A stretch of 52,268 bases of DNA from Candidatus Micrarchaeota archaeon CG10_big_fil_rev_8_21_14_0_10_45_29 (GCA_002778455.1 PFCD01000020.1:44635-96902), one strand, 5' to 3'. Shown: positions 1-8,195, counted from the first letter of the stretch. Program-made: numbers and translations. The notes: generated by a model not told the origin, from the sequence alone.

Positions 1-1
1 G

Positions 2-418
2 CAGCAAAGATACGGGATTTACGGATTTGCTATTGGGACAAACGCGCAGGGGCAGGAGGGATTTGTGCCAAAATACTGCTTTGCGCAGGAATTCTCTGAC
101 GGCAAAGATGTGCTTCATGCATACAAGCTTGGGGAGACGGACGCCCTTGGGAACCTTGCTCCGCTTCGCGCGGAATGGACCGCATATAACGGCGGGGCAA
201 ACATTGTGCTTACCGCGTTTTATGACAAAAAGAAAAAATGGGTGTCTGAGGGCGGGGAACTTGTGAGCGGATGGGATGAGAGAAGCACTGCTTTCTATGA
301 CTCAAATGTTTATTCAGGGTTCTTTTTGGACGAGCTTGAGGGCTTTGATTTGGTGTATAATACCCCGCAGATTCGCATATACAAGATGAAAGACGAGTAT
401 TGGAACAGTGAGAAGTAA
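2..418 (+). CDS. C-terminal end of a membrane glycosyltransferase, AglB/STT3-like (partial)
   Basis: The frame is open from the first complete codon at position 2 with no stop, so the gene begins before the window; the GTG at 65 is internal, not a start. About 138 residues remain. They are soluble, with a tail reading FDLVYNTPQIRIYKM just before the stop. A closing pattern of 'phe-x-leu-val-tyr ... x-ile-tyr-lys' is usual at the end of the globular domain of archaeal oligosaccharyltransferases (AglB/STT3), which move a lipid-linked glycan to Asn on exported proteins. The catalytic WWDYG region would lie upstream and cannot be seen. The family call is inference; another membrane glycosyltransferase with a C-terminal beta domain is possible. 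Confidence 0.45.
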   Translation, partial: QQRYGIYGFAIGTNAQGQEGFVPKYCFAQEFSDGKDVLHAYKLGETDALGNLAPLRAEWTAYNGGANIVLTAFYDKKKKWVSEGGELVSGWDERSTAFYDSNVYSGFFLDELEGFDLVYNTPQIRIYKMKDEYWNSEK

Positions 419-473
419 TGGAAATGCGAAATGAAAATGGCGGCATGCCGCATATTGGGCAGAGGGTGGTTTC

Positions 474-1040
474 ATGAAGCTAAACCTTACCCCTCAAGTT
501 TCATATCTGGCAGGGCTTTGCAAGCACAAAAAAAGCAAAAACGGAATAGGGGTCGCGGGCTCAACCGCGCTTCAGGCGGCGTTTGCGGCGCATGTTGTTG
601 AGAATATGTATACTGCGCCCCAGAAAATAGTGATAAAGGGAAAACAGGCGTATTTTTTTCACAGCGCGTATGCCGCTCTTCTGAAAAAAACATTACAGAG
701 GCAGGTGGATGCCTTCTGCCACCACAACGAGTATGCCGCCAGCTTTCTTGCAGGGCTTTTTGATTCTGTGGGCGGGATGCATGGGGGAAATGTGTTTTTA
801 TTAAAATGCGACAAGCATGATGAGGCGGTTTTGGAAAAGCTTGGGTTTATTGTTGAGAAAAAGGGCGGAATCTGGTGGGTGGCGCCTGCGGATGTTTTTC
901 TAAAATTTGTGAAAAATTACCGCAAAGTAGACGACTTGCTTCTTTCAGGCAACAAGCTTTTTTTGAAAAAAGAACCTGCAAAAAAAACCGAAAACAGGAG
1001 AATGCCGCCCAAAAAGCAGAGGGCGGGCGGGAGAAGATAG
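474..1040 (+). CDS. Stand-alone LAGLIDADG-like protein, probably catalytically dead
   Basis: A 188-residue protein starting at ATG 474, 55 bp after the preceding stop. Two copies of the LAGLIDADG core helix are visible, YLAGLCKHK at residues 11-19 and FLAGLFDSVGG at 91-101, about 80 residues apart, as in a monomeric two-domain homing endonuclease. The acidic residue that binds metal at the end of each motif is missing: the second copy has Val where the last Asp should be and the first has no acid. The tail (from about 165) is very basic. It lies in no intron or intein that I can see. Likely roles for such domesticated proteins are DNA or RNA binding; the exact function is unknown. Confidence 0.6.
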   Translation: MKLNLTPQVSYLAGLCKHKKSKNGIGVAGSTALQAAFAAHVVENMYTAPQKIVIKGKQAYFFHSAYAALLKKTLQRQVDAFCHHNEYAASFLAGLFDSVGGMHGGNVFLLKCDKHDEAVLEKLGFIVEKKGGIWWVAPADVFLKFVKNYRKVDDLLLSGNKLFLKKEPAKKTENRRMPPKKQRAGGRR

Positions 1041-1093
1041 GCGGGGCAGAATTCTGCATTTTGAAGCCCGGTTTTCCTGCTGGTTTTGAAATT

Positions 1094-2395
1094 TTATTTT
1101 GTGATTATTATTTGCCCTTTTTTTCCCAAAAGAAATACAAGCTCCCCCTTATCGGGAGCATCTCGCTCGCAGTTGTTTAAGAAGTAATCAACATATGCCC
1201 CGCGCAAGGATACCAAATCCCCTGTGCGCAGCCCTTCGGCGCGCTGGGGCTCGATGTAAAGGGGCATGGATGTTTTGCCGTCGGAGAGAAGCAGCCTGGA
1301 GAGCTGCATCTCTTTTTTCTTTCCTTTTGGCAAAGTTAATGTGCGGTGGTCAAGCACTTCCAGCGGGAGAGTTGAGAGCTTTTTCATGCCCGGCTTTAGC
1401 GCACCTATTGATTCTATCCCTTCCTGATGCGCCCTGCTTACAGCAAGCTTGAATGCAAGTGTGATGTTTGCTTTTGCCTCTTTTATGAGCCTGTCCCTCT
1501 CTTTTTTCAAATCGCTTGATTTTACGTCAGGAGTTATTGCAAGCGCATATGCCCATTTGTAATAGTCAAGCCGGCTTAATGGAAGTTTTTCATCCTCTTG
1601 CACAAGCTCTGCCATCAGCTCGTCGCTTAATGCGGGAATAGATGACATTGGGGAGTGAAGCTGGTTATGCAAATGTTCCGGAATCGGGAAATTGGCAGCC
1701 TCTTCCAATTCCGCCTCGCTTGGGGAGGCGCCGGCGATTCTTCTTTTTAATAATTTTGGGTTTTGAAGCCTTGCCGGCACTCCGACGCTCTCCTCCGCAA
1801 ATTCCACCAATGTTCTTGGCTTTTGAATATAATCTATGTGGGAGAGGGCATCCGGAGATTTTGAATCCTGCGCCGGGGCATTTTGGCTGGAAGTAGATTG
1901 AATTTCTTCTGAATCTTCATCTTCTTCCGCTTCGTTTTCAGCCTGCTGCGAGTAGAAAAAGAATTTTTCCAATGAGGGCATCAGCTTGTCTCTTGCGCCT
2001 TTTTTGGTGAAAAGCTTCTCGAGGGAGGGCATTAGCCTGCTTTTTGACTGGGGCAAAATGTGCGCGGTGTCTGATGCCTGCCTTGCCTCCTCGAAGAATT
2101 TTTCCAAAGAAGTGAGCGCCTCCTCATCCTCTTTTTTAAAAGAGCCTAAGCCCTCTTTTGCTATTTTGCTTATATGCGCATCCTTGTCAGAGGACAATTC
2201 AAGCAACGCAAGAAGCGCCCGCGGGTCATCGGGATATTTTGCAAGGTCTTCTGCAACCTTTTTTCTTACCTTCGGGCTTTCGTCAAAAGTGAGGGAAACA
2301 AGCTTGTCTATCTCGTCGCCGCCTTCTGCAAAAGAGAGCTTTTTTTGAGACATCTCATCTTTGGAAAAAAATTTTGCAGAATGGCGGGCAGACAT
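1094..2395 (-). CDS. HEAT-repeat protein with C-terminal OB-fold-like domain, unknown function
   Basis: A 433-residue soluble protein. Residues ~25-105 form paired helices with the HEAT pattern (SPKVRKKVAEDLAKYPDDPR, then a second unit DAHISKIAKEGLGSF). A low-complexity acidic Glu/Asp/Ser stretch follows at ~150-190, then a helical middle. The last ~80 residues carry a beta-rich segment (LRTGDLVSLRGAYV, ELVFLLGKKGQIIITK) that resembles an OB fold of the RPA/aaRS kind. No catalytic motif is seen. A TATA-like stretch at about 2429-2438 lies ~37 bp upstream of the ATG at 2395, which supports that start; the ATG at 2353 is an alternative. Scaffold or nucleic-acid-binding role is a guess. Confidence 0.55.
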   Translation of the reverse strand: MSARHSAKFFSKDEMSQKKLSFAEGGDEIDKLVSLTFDESPKVRKKVAEDLAKYPDDPRALLALLELSSDKDAHISKIAKEGLGSFKKEDEEALTSLEKFFEEARQASDTAHILPQSKSRLMPSLEKLFTKKGARDKLMPSLEKFFFYSQQAENEAEEDEDSEEIQSTSSQNAPAQDSKSPDALSHIDYIQKPRTLVEFAEESVGVPARLQNPKLLKRRIAGASPSEAELEEAANFPIPEHLHNQLHSPMSSIPALSDELMAELVQEDEKLPLSRLDYYKWAYALAITPDVKSSDLKKERDRLIKEAKANITLAFKLAVSRAHQEGIESIGALKPGMKKLSTLPLEVLDHRTLTLPKGKKKEMQLSRLLLSDGKTSMPLYIEPQRAEGLRTGDLVSLRGAYVDYFLNNCERDAPDKGELVFLLGKKGQIIITK

Positions 2396-2569
2396 AGAAA
2401 ATACCTTAAGAGAAATAGGCGCGCAACATATTTAAAACCGAAACGCGCCCAGGGGTGCGCGGGAGGGAGATGAGAAAATCCATCTGTTTTTATAGAGGAA
2501 ACCCTCAGGGGACAGCTGAAAAGCGGGTGTTCCCCATATGGGAGGGATGTTTATAAATAGAATTTTTCA

Positions 2570-2576
2570 ATATATA
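2570..2576 (+). promoter_or_regulatory. TATA box for tRNA-Ala
   Basis: The sequence ATATATA lies about 33 bp upstream of the first base of tRNA-Ala, a usual distance for an archaeal TATA box. Another TATA-like run, TTTATAAAT, lies about 20 bp further upstream. Confidence 0.5.
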
Positions 2577-2605
2577 GCCTGCCTGTTTTTACGAATGCGT
2601 AATGT

Positions 2606-2721
2606 GGGCTCGTGGCGCAGCGGTAGCGCGCCTGCTTTGCAAGAACCTTTTTCCCGCTTTCGGCGGCAAAAAGCTTCACCAAAAAAGCAGGAGGTCGAGG
2701 GTTCGAATCCCCCCGAGTCCA
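2606..2721 (+). tRNA. tRNA-Ala (UGC) with a canonical 37/38 intron
   Basis: Acceptor stem GGGCTCG pairs with CGAGTCC (one G-U), discriminator A at 2721. The anticodon stem CCTGC/GCAGG encloses loop TTTGCAA after splicing, giving anticodon UGC. The intron is 2642-2685. Splice sites fit a strict bulge-helix-bulge: the 4-bp helix is TTTG (2636-2639) with CAAA (2680-2683), and each cut falls after the second base of a three-base bulge. The T stem holds one A-C mismatch. CCA is not encoded. An open frame reads straight through this gene into the next CDS and should not be used to extend that CDS. Confidence 0.95.
2642..2685 (+). other. 44-nt BHB intron in tRNA-Ala
   Basis: The intron folds into its own hairpin: CTTTTT pairs with AAAAAG, then one C-C mismatch, then CCGC with GCGG, closed by a short loop. 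It sits between positions 37 and 38, the canonical archaeal site, and would be removed by the splicing endonuclease. Confidence 0.9.
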
Positions 2722-2759
2722 AATACTACTTTATATATATTAACATCAATAATAACAAT

Positions 2760-3623
2760 ATGGAAATAGTATTAGGGTATCCCACCAGCAAATATAAAAT
2801 TACCATGATAACCCCTGCCTACAATGAGGCGGAAAATATTGAAGTGGTAGTAAAATCCGCACTGGAACTTGTGCGCGGCGGGCATATAAGCAATTTTTAT
2901 GTTATTGACGACTGCTCTGCAGACGGCACTGCGAAAGTAGCGCGGGAAATGGGGGCAGAAGTTCACTCCCTTGAGAAAAATTCCGGAAAAGCAGAGGCGG
3001 TTTTTTACGGGATGCTTCTTGCCGCAAGAAACGGCTCTGACATAATGATAATAATAGATGCAGACCTGCTAAATCCGCTAAAGCCGGACCATGTAAGAAA
3101 TTTTGTTGAGACGCTGGAGGGAAAGAATTACAGCAAAAGAAAAACTGATGTCGCAGTGTACCCCGTGATTGAGAATAAATGGGAAGTTGGTTGGGAAAAA
3201 TACCTTGAGAAGGATTTGCATATCGGGAATTTTACAAATCCTGATTCCGGAATGCGCGCTTTCAGAATGGAGAGATTCAATTTCTTGTTTAGAAGGGATA
3301 ATGGTTCTGTTGAATTTTCTTCCTCACGGACGGCATTGAGATTCCGCAAGATGGCTTTTGGATACGGGCTTGAGGACATGCTGAACAGCTCTGTGGACTG
3401 CTGCAGGGTTGAGAAGTATGTGAAAGACATAATGGTTTTTCAAAAGCCGTACCGCAAAGGAAAAGAAAAGCAGGTTATGGAGCTTGCGAAGGCTCAGGAT
3501 GGCATAGTTGAGAGAAGAAGAAAATACAGGATTCTTATGGAAAAAAGAATGATGGGCCGCGGATACAAGCTGGGGAAATATGAGATATTTGCGCCGCCCA
3601 GAATATGCTTTGGCAAGCAATAG
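2760..3623 (+). CDS. GT2-family glycosyltransferase
   Basis: 287 residues from ATG 2760, 38 bp after tRNA-Ala. The fold is GT-A: ITMITPAYNEAENIEVVV at ~16-33, YVIDDCSADGT as the nucleotide-binding loop, and IIIDADLLNP as the DxD metal/nucleotide-sugar motif. This is the layout of dolichol-phosphate mannose/glucose synthases and related UDP-sugar transferases, which put a sugar on a polyprenyl phosphate or on a growing glycan. There is no C-terminal membrane pair, so it is a cytosolic or peripheral enzyme. The exact donor and acceptor cannot be read. With the AglB-like fragment upstream it may serve surface glycosylation (inference). The much longer open frame starting at 2538 includes the tRNA and is not real. 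Confidence 0.85.
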   Translation: MEIVLGYPTSKYKITMITPAYNEAENIEVVVKSALELVRGGHISNFYVIDDCSADGTAKVAREMGAEVHSLEKNSGKAEAVFYGMLLAARNGSDIMIIIDADLLNPLKPDHVRNFVETLEGKNYSKRKTDVAVYPVIENKWEVGWEKYLEKDLHIGNFTNPDSGMRAFRMERFNFLFRRDNGSVEFSSSRTALRFRKMAFGYGLEDMLNSSVDCCRVEKYVKDIMVFQKPYRKGKEKQVMELAKAQDGIVERRRKYRILMEKRMMGRGYKLGKYEIFAPPRICFGKQ

Positions 3624-3653
3624 CGTTTTATTCCCCAAAATGCAAATATTCCC

Positions 3654-4985
3654 ATGGGCTTTGATGAATTTCTCTCCCGCGCAAAAGAGTGCAGGGAAGA
3701 AGTATTGAAAATGAAAAATCCGCTTCTTGTAAACCATTATGACTGCGACGGATTGTCTGCAGGCTCTATAGTCGTGAAATTTTTGGAAGGCAATGGCATA
3801 AAGCACAGGGTAAAGACAATAAGAAAATTAAATGATGCTTTTTTAGATGAAATAAAGGATGAGAAAGAGGTAATTTTTGCGGATTTGGGAGGGGGGCATG
3901 AAGGAGTAAACGAGCTTGATGAAGTTGTTATTTTTGACCATCACCAGACGAAGGGAGTGCAGAAATTGCAGCTAAACCCGCACCTCTTTTCCCTTGACGG
4001 AGGGGATTGCATGAGCGGCTCCACATGCGCGTATTGGGCGCTTGAGTGCCTCCCCGAAGTTGCGATAGTGGGCGCTGTTGGAGACATGCAATACCCGCTA
4101 AAGGGGGAGAATAGGCTTTTGCTTGAAAAATTTATTGAAAATGGATGGGTTGAGGCGCCTATTGATTTGCGCTTTTACGGCAAAATTAGCAGGCCTTTGC
4201 CGCAATTGCTTGCATATGCTGACGAGCCGTTTTTGCCCGGGCTTGGCGGCTCGGAGGAGAGGTGCGCCAAATTTTTGGAAAATCTTGGAATAGGCAAAGA
4301 GGGGGAGAGATGGAAAAAATATGTTGAGCTAAATAAGGAAGAGAGAGAAAAGCTCATAGGCGCGCTGGCGGTTTATATGGCGGAAGGGAAAGGGGGGAAA
4401 TATGATGCCAAGCAGCTTGTCGGGGAAGTTTATCTTTTCCCCAGATTTAAGCATATATCTGAATTGTATGACGCAGGGGAATTTTCCACCATGCTAAATG
4501 CGTGCGGAAGGCATAATGAGGCGCAAATAGGAATGGATGTATGTTTGCAAAGGGAAGGGGCAATTGAGAAGGGAAGGAAGATGCTTGAGATGCATAAAAG
4601 AATGCTGAGGGAGGGAATAGAATTCGCGTACAAAAATGTGAAGGATTGGGGCCCTTTTCTTTTGCTTGACGGGCGCGGAGTAATTGATGACGGGATTATC
4701 GGGGTTGTTGCTGGAATGGTTTTTCCTGGAAACCGCAAAAAGCCAATTATTGCACTCTCTTTGGATGAGAAAAAAGACATAAAATTATCAGGGCGCGGGA
4801 CGCGGGAGCTTATTGCGCGCGGGCTTAATTTGGGGCTGGGCTTGCGAGAGGCGTGCGCGTCGGTGGGAGGGCAGGGGGGAGGGCATGCTATTGCCGCCGG
4901 CGCAACTGTGCCCCCCGAGAGGCTTGATGAGTTTTTGAAAAATTTTGCGCAAATTATTGCAAAGCAAATAAAGGAGAAAAATTAA
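3654..4985 (+). CDS. RecJ-like DHH phosphoesterase (single-strand exonuclease / GAN type)
   Basis: 443 residues. Motif I is NHYDCDGLSAGS (27-38), motif III is the DHH of IFDHHQTKG (95-97), GAVGDMQYP follows, and the DHHA1 domain ends with GGQGGGHAIAAGATVP near 405-420. These mark the archaeal RecJ/Cdc45 superfamily, metal-dependent 5'-3' nucleases; some members bind GINS in the replisome, others take part in repair or RNA turnover. All metal ligands look intact, so activity is expected. It starts 30 bp after the glycosyltransferase. Its stop codon overlaps by two bases that of the convergent gene on the other strand. Confidence 0.88.
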   Translation: MGFDEFLSRAKECREEVLKMKNPLLVNHYDCDGLSAGSIVVKFLEGNGIKHRVKTIRKLNDAFLDEIKDEKEVIFADLGGGHEGVNELDEVVIFDHHQTKGVQKLQLNPHLFSLDGGDCMSGSTCAYWALECLPEVAIVGAVGDMQYPLKGENRLLLEKFIENGWVEAPIDLRFYGKISRPLPQLLAYADEPFLPGLGGSEERCAKFLENLGIGKEGERWKKYVELNKEEREKLIGALAVYMAEGKGGKYDAKQLVGEVYLFPRFKHISELYDAGEFSTMLNACGRHNEAQIGMDVCLQREGAIEKGRKMLEMHKRMLREGIEFAYKNVKDWGPFLLLDGRGVIDDGIIGVVAGMVFPGNRKKPIIALSLDEKKDIKLSGRGTRELIARGLNLGLGLREACASVGGQGGGHAIAAGATVPPERLDEFLKNFAQIIAKQIKEKN

Positions 4986-6325
4986 TTTTTTAACGAGAAA
5001 AACCCTAACCCTAATAAGGCGGCAACAAAAATTGCCAAAGCGCCTGTTAAATCAGGCAAAGAAATTTCTTTTTTGAAAAATTCCCGTGAGGGGCGCGGAA
5101 TTTGCTTTGTTTGAAGCAAAAATGCTTTCTTATGCAGATTGTTAAAATCATCCTCAAATGTTATTGCAAGTTGTGACCCCCCCTGCGGAAGCGGTGCTTT
5201 TATTAAGGAATAAAGCTGCCATGCAGAAGGCTTTGCGCCCAAATGCGAGGCATTTAGAAAAGAATTTGAAGAGTTTGTGAAAAGCAGGGAATCGTTTTCT
5301 TCTGATAAAATCGGCTGGAGCCTCTTGATTCTTTTAATTTGCAAAAATTTGAATTCATCCTCTATTATTTCATAATCTGTAAATTGCGCGGTTATTGTTT
5401 TGTTGTTTATTGAAAATGAGATATTTGAGGGGGCAGAATTTGAGAGAATTATTGCCTGCGCCTTTTCATTTAATTGCAATTGCTCCCCGTCAATTGGCTG
5501 GAGGAGAAAAAATTCCGGCTCCGAGTGCTGCACAAGCCATTCTTTTTCGTCTTTGAGAGGGATTTGAAATGTTTGCAAATATTGCGAGGCGGCTGGCTGG
5601 CAGGAGGAGGAGCAAAAGCCGCCCGAGCATGAATTTATTCTCTCATAATAAATGCGCTTTGTGTTATATGGAATTGAGAGAATTCCGATAAAGTTTGCGG
5701 TTAATTTTGGCAAGCTGGCGGTGTTGTTTTCGCCTTTTGTTGAGAGGGAAGAATATTCTTCTTTGCTAAATGGGGGGAAAATTGGAAGCTTCGCATTTGC
5801 GTCAAATGATATTTCTTTTTGCATTCCATCAAGAGAGAAGAGGAATTTCCCTTCCAGAGTTGATTCGCCCGCCGCCTCAAATTCATATAAATCCTGAGGG
5901 CAGAGGGGGCTTGATTCTTTTTTTATGCTGAATTTGCTTGGGTGAAATTCGCCCCATGCATAATAAATTTCTGGGGGGGAGAGGGCCGAGATATATATTT
6001 TTTCATCTGCAAGGGTAAGCGGGCTTGGGGAAGATGAATTTTGCGCTGGAGGAGAAGGGCTGTTTTTGCTGGCGGGGGCAGATGCAGACAAAATGGAGGG
6101 TGAGGCAGGGCCGATGTGAAAATAGGCGTATTCTGTCGGGTTGGAAATTGATGGCGCCTGCGCGCTTATTTCTTTTGGTAATATTTTTGAGGGGGAATTT
6201 TGAGCCAGTGTTTTTTCATTGTGAGAGGCTATTTCCTTGTGCGGGATAGATGAGAATAAAGCAGGCGTTAGAAAAAGCAGAAAAAGAAGAAGCGGCAAAG
6301 CCTTTGCAAAAAATTTTGAGCCCAT
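4982..6325 (-). CDS. Secreted, C-terminally membrane-anchored protein, unknown
   Basis: 447 residues. The N terminus (residues 5-27) is a signal peptide or first anchor: Lys-rich start then Leu/Phe core. A Ser/Pro/Asn-rich low-complexity linker spans ~30-105. The middle is beta-rich with a Cys cluster near residue 245 (SCSGGFCSSSCQ). The last ~25 residues form one transmembrane helix (TGALAIFVAALLGLGFF) followed by Lys-Asn. So most of the chain faces outside, held by one or two helices. No family is recognised. Many potential Asn-x-Ser/Thr sites could be glycosylated. The Ser/Pro/Thr/Asn bias partly follows from the A/C-rich coding strand here. Confidence 0.6.
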   Translation of the reverse strand: MGSKFFAKALPLLLFLLFLTPALFSSIPHKEIASHNEKTLAQNSPSKILPKEISAQAPSISNPTEYAYFHIGPASPSILSASAPASKNSPSPPAQNSSSPSPLTLADEKIYISALSPPEIYYAWGEFHPSKFSIKKESSPLCPQDLYEFEAAGESTLEGKFLFSLDGMQKEISFDANAKLPIFPPFSKEEYSSLSTKGENNTASLPKLTANFIGILSIPYNTKRIYYERINSCSGGFCSSSCQPAASQYLQTFQIPLKDEKEWLVQHSEPEFFLLQPIDGEQLQLNEKAQAIILSNSAPSNISFSINNKTITAQFTDYEIIEDEFKFLQIKRIKRLQPILSEENDSLLFTNSSNSFLNASHLGAKPSAWQLYSLIKAPLPQGGSQLAITFEDDFNNLHKKAFLLQTKQIPRPSREFFKKEISLPDLTGALAIFVAALLGLGFFSLKN

Positions 6326-6365
6326 AAAAATTAATTTTTAGGATAAGCGTTTTTCAGCTTAAAAT

Positions 6366-7265
6366 TTATTTTGTGAGGCAGTCATGCAATATTGCCATTC
6401 TTACAGGCACCCCGTTTTTTGCCTGCTCAAAATATTTCGCATGCGGCGAGGAATCAATTTCTGCCGGGATTTCATCAAGGCGTGGGAGGGGGTGCAGTAT
6501 TATCATTTCTTTTTTGGCGTTTTCAAGCATTTGCGCATTTAATTGGTATGAGCCGCGCAATGCGCTTGCCTCCTCTTTTGAGGGGAAACGCTCCTCCTGT
6601 ATTCGGGTCATGTAAATAACGTCCGAATTTGAAGTGTCTATTGAATCTGCATAAGAGATTTGCGCGCCAAGCTCTTTTTTTAGTGAATCAAGCATTTTTT
6701 TCTCAAGATGCAATTGCGGCGGGGAGACAAGTGTTATGTTCGCTCCAAATAATACAAGCGGGCGCAGCAGGGAGTGGATGGTGCGCCCGTATTTTAGGTC
6801 GCCCACAAGGCAGACGTTTAGCCCTTCTAATTTTTTTAGCTCTTTTTTTATTGTGTATAAGTCTATTAGCGCCTGCGTTGGATGCTCGTTTGCGCCGTCT
6901 CCGGCGTTTATTACGGGGATATTGCAAATTTCTGACGCCATTTTTGCGGCGCCTTCCTTTGAATGGCGCATTATTATTATGTCGGAGTAGTTTGCAACTA
7001 TTTTTATTGTGTCTTGCAAAGATTCTCCTTTTTTTGAAGAGGAAGTAGTGTGCGAATAATCAAGAGTGCCCATGCCAAGGCGCTGGGCGGCGGCCTGAAA
7101 TGAGAGGTTTGTGCGGGTTGATGGCTCGAAGAAAAGTGTTGAGGCTATTTTTCCCTCATGGATGTTGAATTTGGAGCATAAGTTTTTCTCCATTTCCTGC
7201 GCAAGTGAGAGGTAATGCCCTATATCTTTTTTTTCAAGTGTGTTTAGTGAAATTAGCCCGTGCAT
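6366..7265 (-). CDS. pyrB: Aspartate carbamoyltransferase catalytic subunit
   Basis: 299 residues from ATG 7265, chosen because AGGTG stands 6 bp before it; a GTG at 7274 is the alternative. It joins carbamoyl phosphate and L-aspartate to give carbamoyl-aspartate, the first committed step of pyrimidine synthesis. The carbamoyl-phosphate loop FEPSTRTNLSF is at ~46-56; HPTQALIDLYTI and GDLKYGRTIHSL are the aspartate-side and interdomain motifs; HPLPRLDEI closes the active site. All expected residues are present and the length is normal. The regulatory subunit PyrI, usually the next gene in archaea, is absent here, so allosteric control by CTP is not supported by this locus. No other pyr gene is nearby. 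Confidence 0.96.
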   Translation of the reverse strand: MHGLISLNTLEKKDIGHYLSLAQEMEKNLCSKFNIHEGKIASTLFFEPSTRTNLSFQAAAQRLGMGTLDYSHTTSSSKKGESLQDTIKIVANYSDIIIMRHSKEGAAKMASEICNIPVINAGDGANEHPTQALIDLYTIKKELKKLEGLNVCLVGDLKYGRTIHSLLRPLVLFGANITLVSPPQLHLEKKMLDSLKKELGAQISYADSIDTSNSDVIYMTRIQEERFPSKEEASALRGSYQLNAQMLENAKKEMIILHPLPRLDEIPAEIDSSPHAKYFEQAKNGVPVRMAILHDCLTK

Positions 7266-7398
7266 AACTAGCACCTAAAGATAATGGAAAATGGGTAATA
7301 AAAACAAATGGGTAAGGCTTTCTCGCAATTTTATAAACTTCTATGTGCCAATATAAAACGGGCCCGTAGCTCAGCCCGGTCAGAGCGGCAGTCTTATA

Positions 7399-7437
7399 TG
7401 CGGACTTATCAGAATTGCCTGATATTTGCTCTAGGAG
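7399..7437 (+). other. 39-nt BHB intron 1 of tRNA-Ile
   Basis: Canonical 37/38 site. The core folds as TATCAG with CTGATA closed by AATTGC. Confidence 0.88.
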
Positions 7438-7458
7438 AGCTGTAGGTCGGGGGTCCAA

Positions 7459-7494
7459 TTTTTATTCTGCTTACAGGGCAGAGTAATAGGACAC
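7459..7494 (+). other. 36-nt BHB intron 2 of tRNA-Ile, in the T loop
   Basis: Inserted after T-loop base 58. The intron forms a 9-bp stem (7462-7470 with 7478-7486, one G-U) with loop TTACAGG. Non-canonical site. Confidence 0.88.
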
Positions 7495-7588
7495 ATCCCC
7501 CCGGGCCCATACAACTTATTTTGAGATTAAGGCAGGGTTAATATACTCTAATGACTAATTATTAACACAATATTAGATGTGATTGCCA

Positions 7589-8176
7589 ATGCAAACAAAG
7601 CATATGATACGCGAGGCGAAATTCAAAGACATCCCTGCCATGCAAAAAATCCTTCAGGCAAACCTTCTCTCACGCCTCTTGCCCAAACTTAATCAGAAAG
7701 AGCTGGGCAAAAGGGGATTTCTTGTTGATTTGATACCTGAGGAAAAATTTGTGCGTGCCATCCATGTCCCGGAAGGAATGGTTCTTGTTTCAGACAGGGG
7801 CGGCGGGGTGAGCGGGTATGCGCTTGCATATGATTCCTGCATGCTGCTTGAGGAAAACATAAACCTTTTTGAGGGCATGCTCATAACACCGTTTGTAAAA
7901 AGAATTTTGGAGGGGAGGAAAATCCTTTATCTTGACCAGATTGTTGCCGGAGAGAGGGGGGACGGACATGAGTTGCTGAAGATGCTGATGAAGCTTGCCG
8001 CCTCCCAGAGTTATGAGGTTGTGCTTGACCATGTGCTGCAAAAGCCTGTGCTTAACACTTGCTCAGTGAAATTTCACAGGCGCAATGGGTTTTCGCAGGT
8101 TGGAGAGCAGAACATACACGGGCAGGAATGGATTGTTTTTGCACAGCCTGCAGGAGAGAGTGTTTTTCTGGAATAA
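7589..8176 (+). CDS. GNAT-family N-acetyltransferase
   Basis: 195 residues from ATG 7589; ATG 7604 (MIREAKFKDI) is the alternative and gives the usual GNAT opening. The N-terminal IREAKFKDIPAMQKIL is the first strand/helix, ILYLDQIVAGERGDGHELL is the acetyl-CoA motif A with a degenerate Q/RxxGxG/A loop (ERGDGH), and SVKFHRRNGF is motif B near the C terminus. It would transfer an acetyl group from acetyl-CoA to an amine; substrate unknown. TTAATATAC at 7538-7546 is a likely TATA box, so it has its own promoter after tRNA-Ile. The next gene, rnp4, starts 19 bp later. Confidence 0.75.
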   Translation: MQTKHMIREAKFKDIPAMQKILQANLLSRLLPKLNQKELGKRGFLVDLIPEEKFVRAIHVPEGMVLVSDRGGGVSGYALAYDSCMLLEENINLFEGMLITPFVKRILEGRKILYLDQIVAGERGDGHELLKMLMKLAASQSYEVVLDHVLQKPVLNTCSVKFHRRNGFSQVGEQNIHGQEWIVFAQPAGESVFLE

Positions 8177-8195
8177 ACAGATTTAAGAGATTAAT

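Larger units (their letters stand above)
7360..7509 (+). tRNA. tRNA-Ile (UAU) with two introns, one in the T loop
   Basis: Acceptor GGGCCCG/CGGGCCC with discriminator A is the archaeal isoleucine pattern. Spliced, the anticodon arm is GCAGT-CTTATAA-GCTGT (two G-U pairs), so the anticodon is UAU, which reads AUA. The T arm becomes GGGGG-TCCAAAT-CCCCC. Intron 1 is 7399-7437 (site 37/38): helix CTTA (7393-7396) with TAGG (7432-7435). Intron 2 is 7459-7494: helix GTCC (7453-7456) with GGAC (7489-7492), bulges AAT and ACA, cut after the second base of each. Both introns satisfy the BHB rule exactly and both cuts restore 7-base loops, which makes the model firm. Most archaea instead read AUA with an agmatidine-modified CAU tRNA. 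Confidence 0.92.

Noticed and set aside
474-1040. Active homing endonuclease
   Set aside because: Both motifs lack the final acid and the gene is not within an intron or intein.
2538-2759. N-terminal extension of the glycosyltransferase
   Set aside because: The open frame passes through the complete tRNA-Ala gene and its intron. The conserved GT2 sequence starts after ATG 2760.
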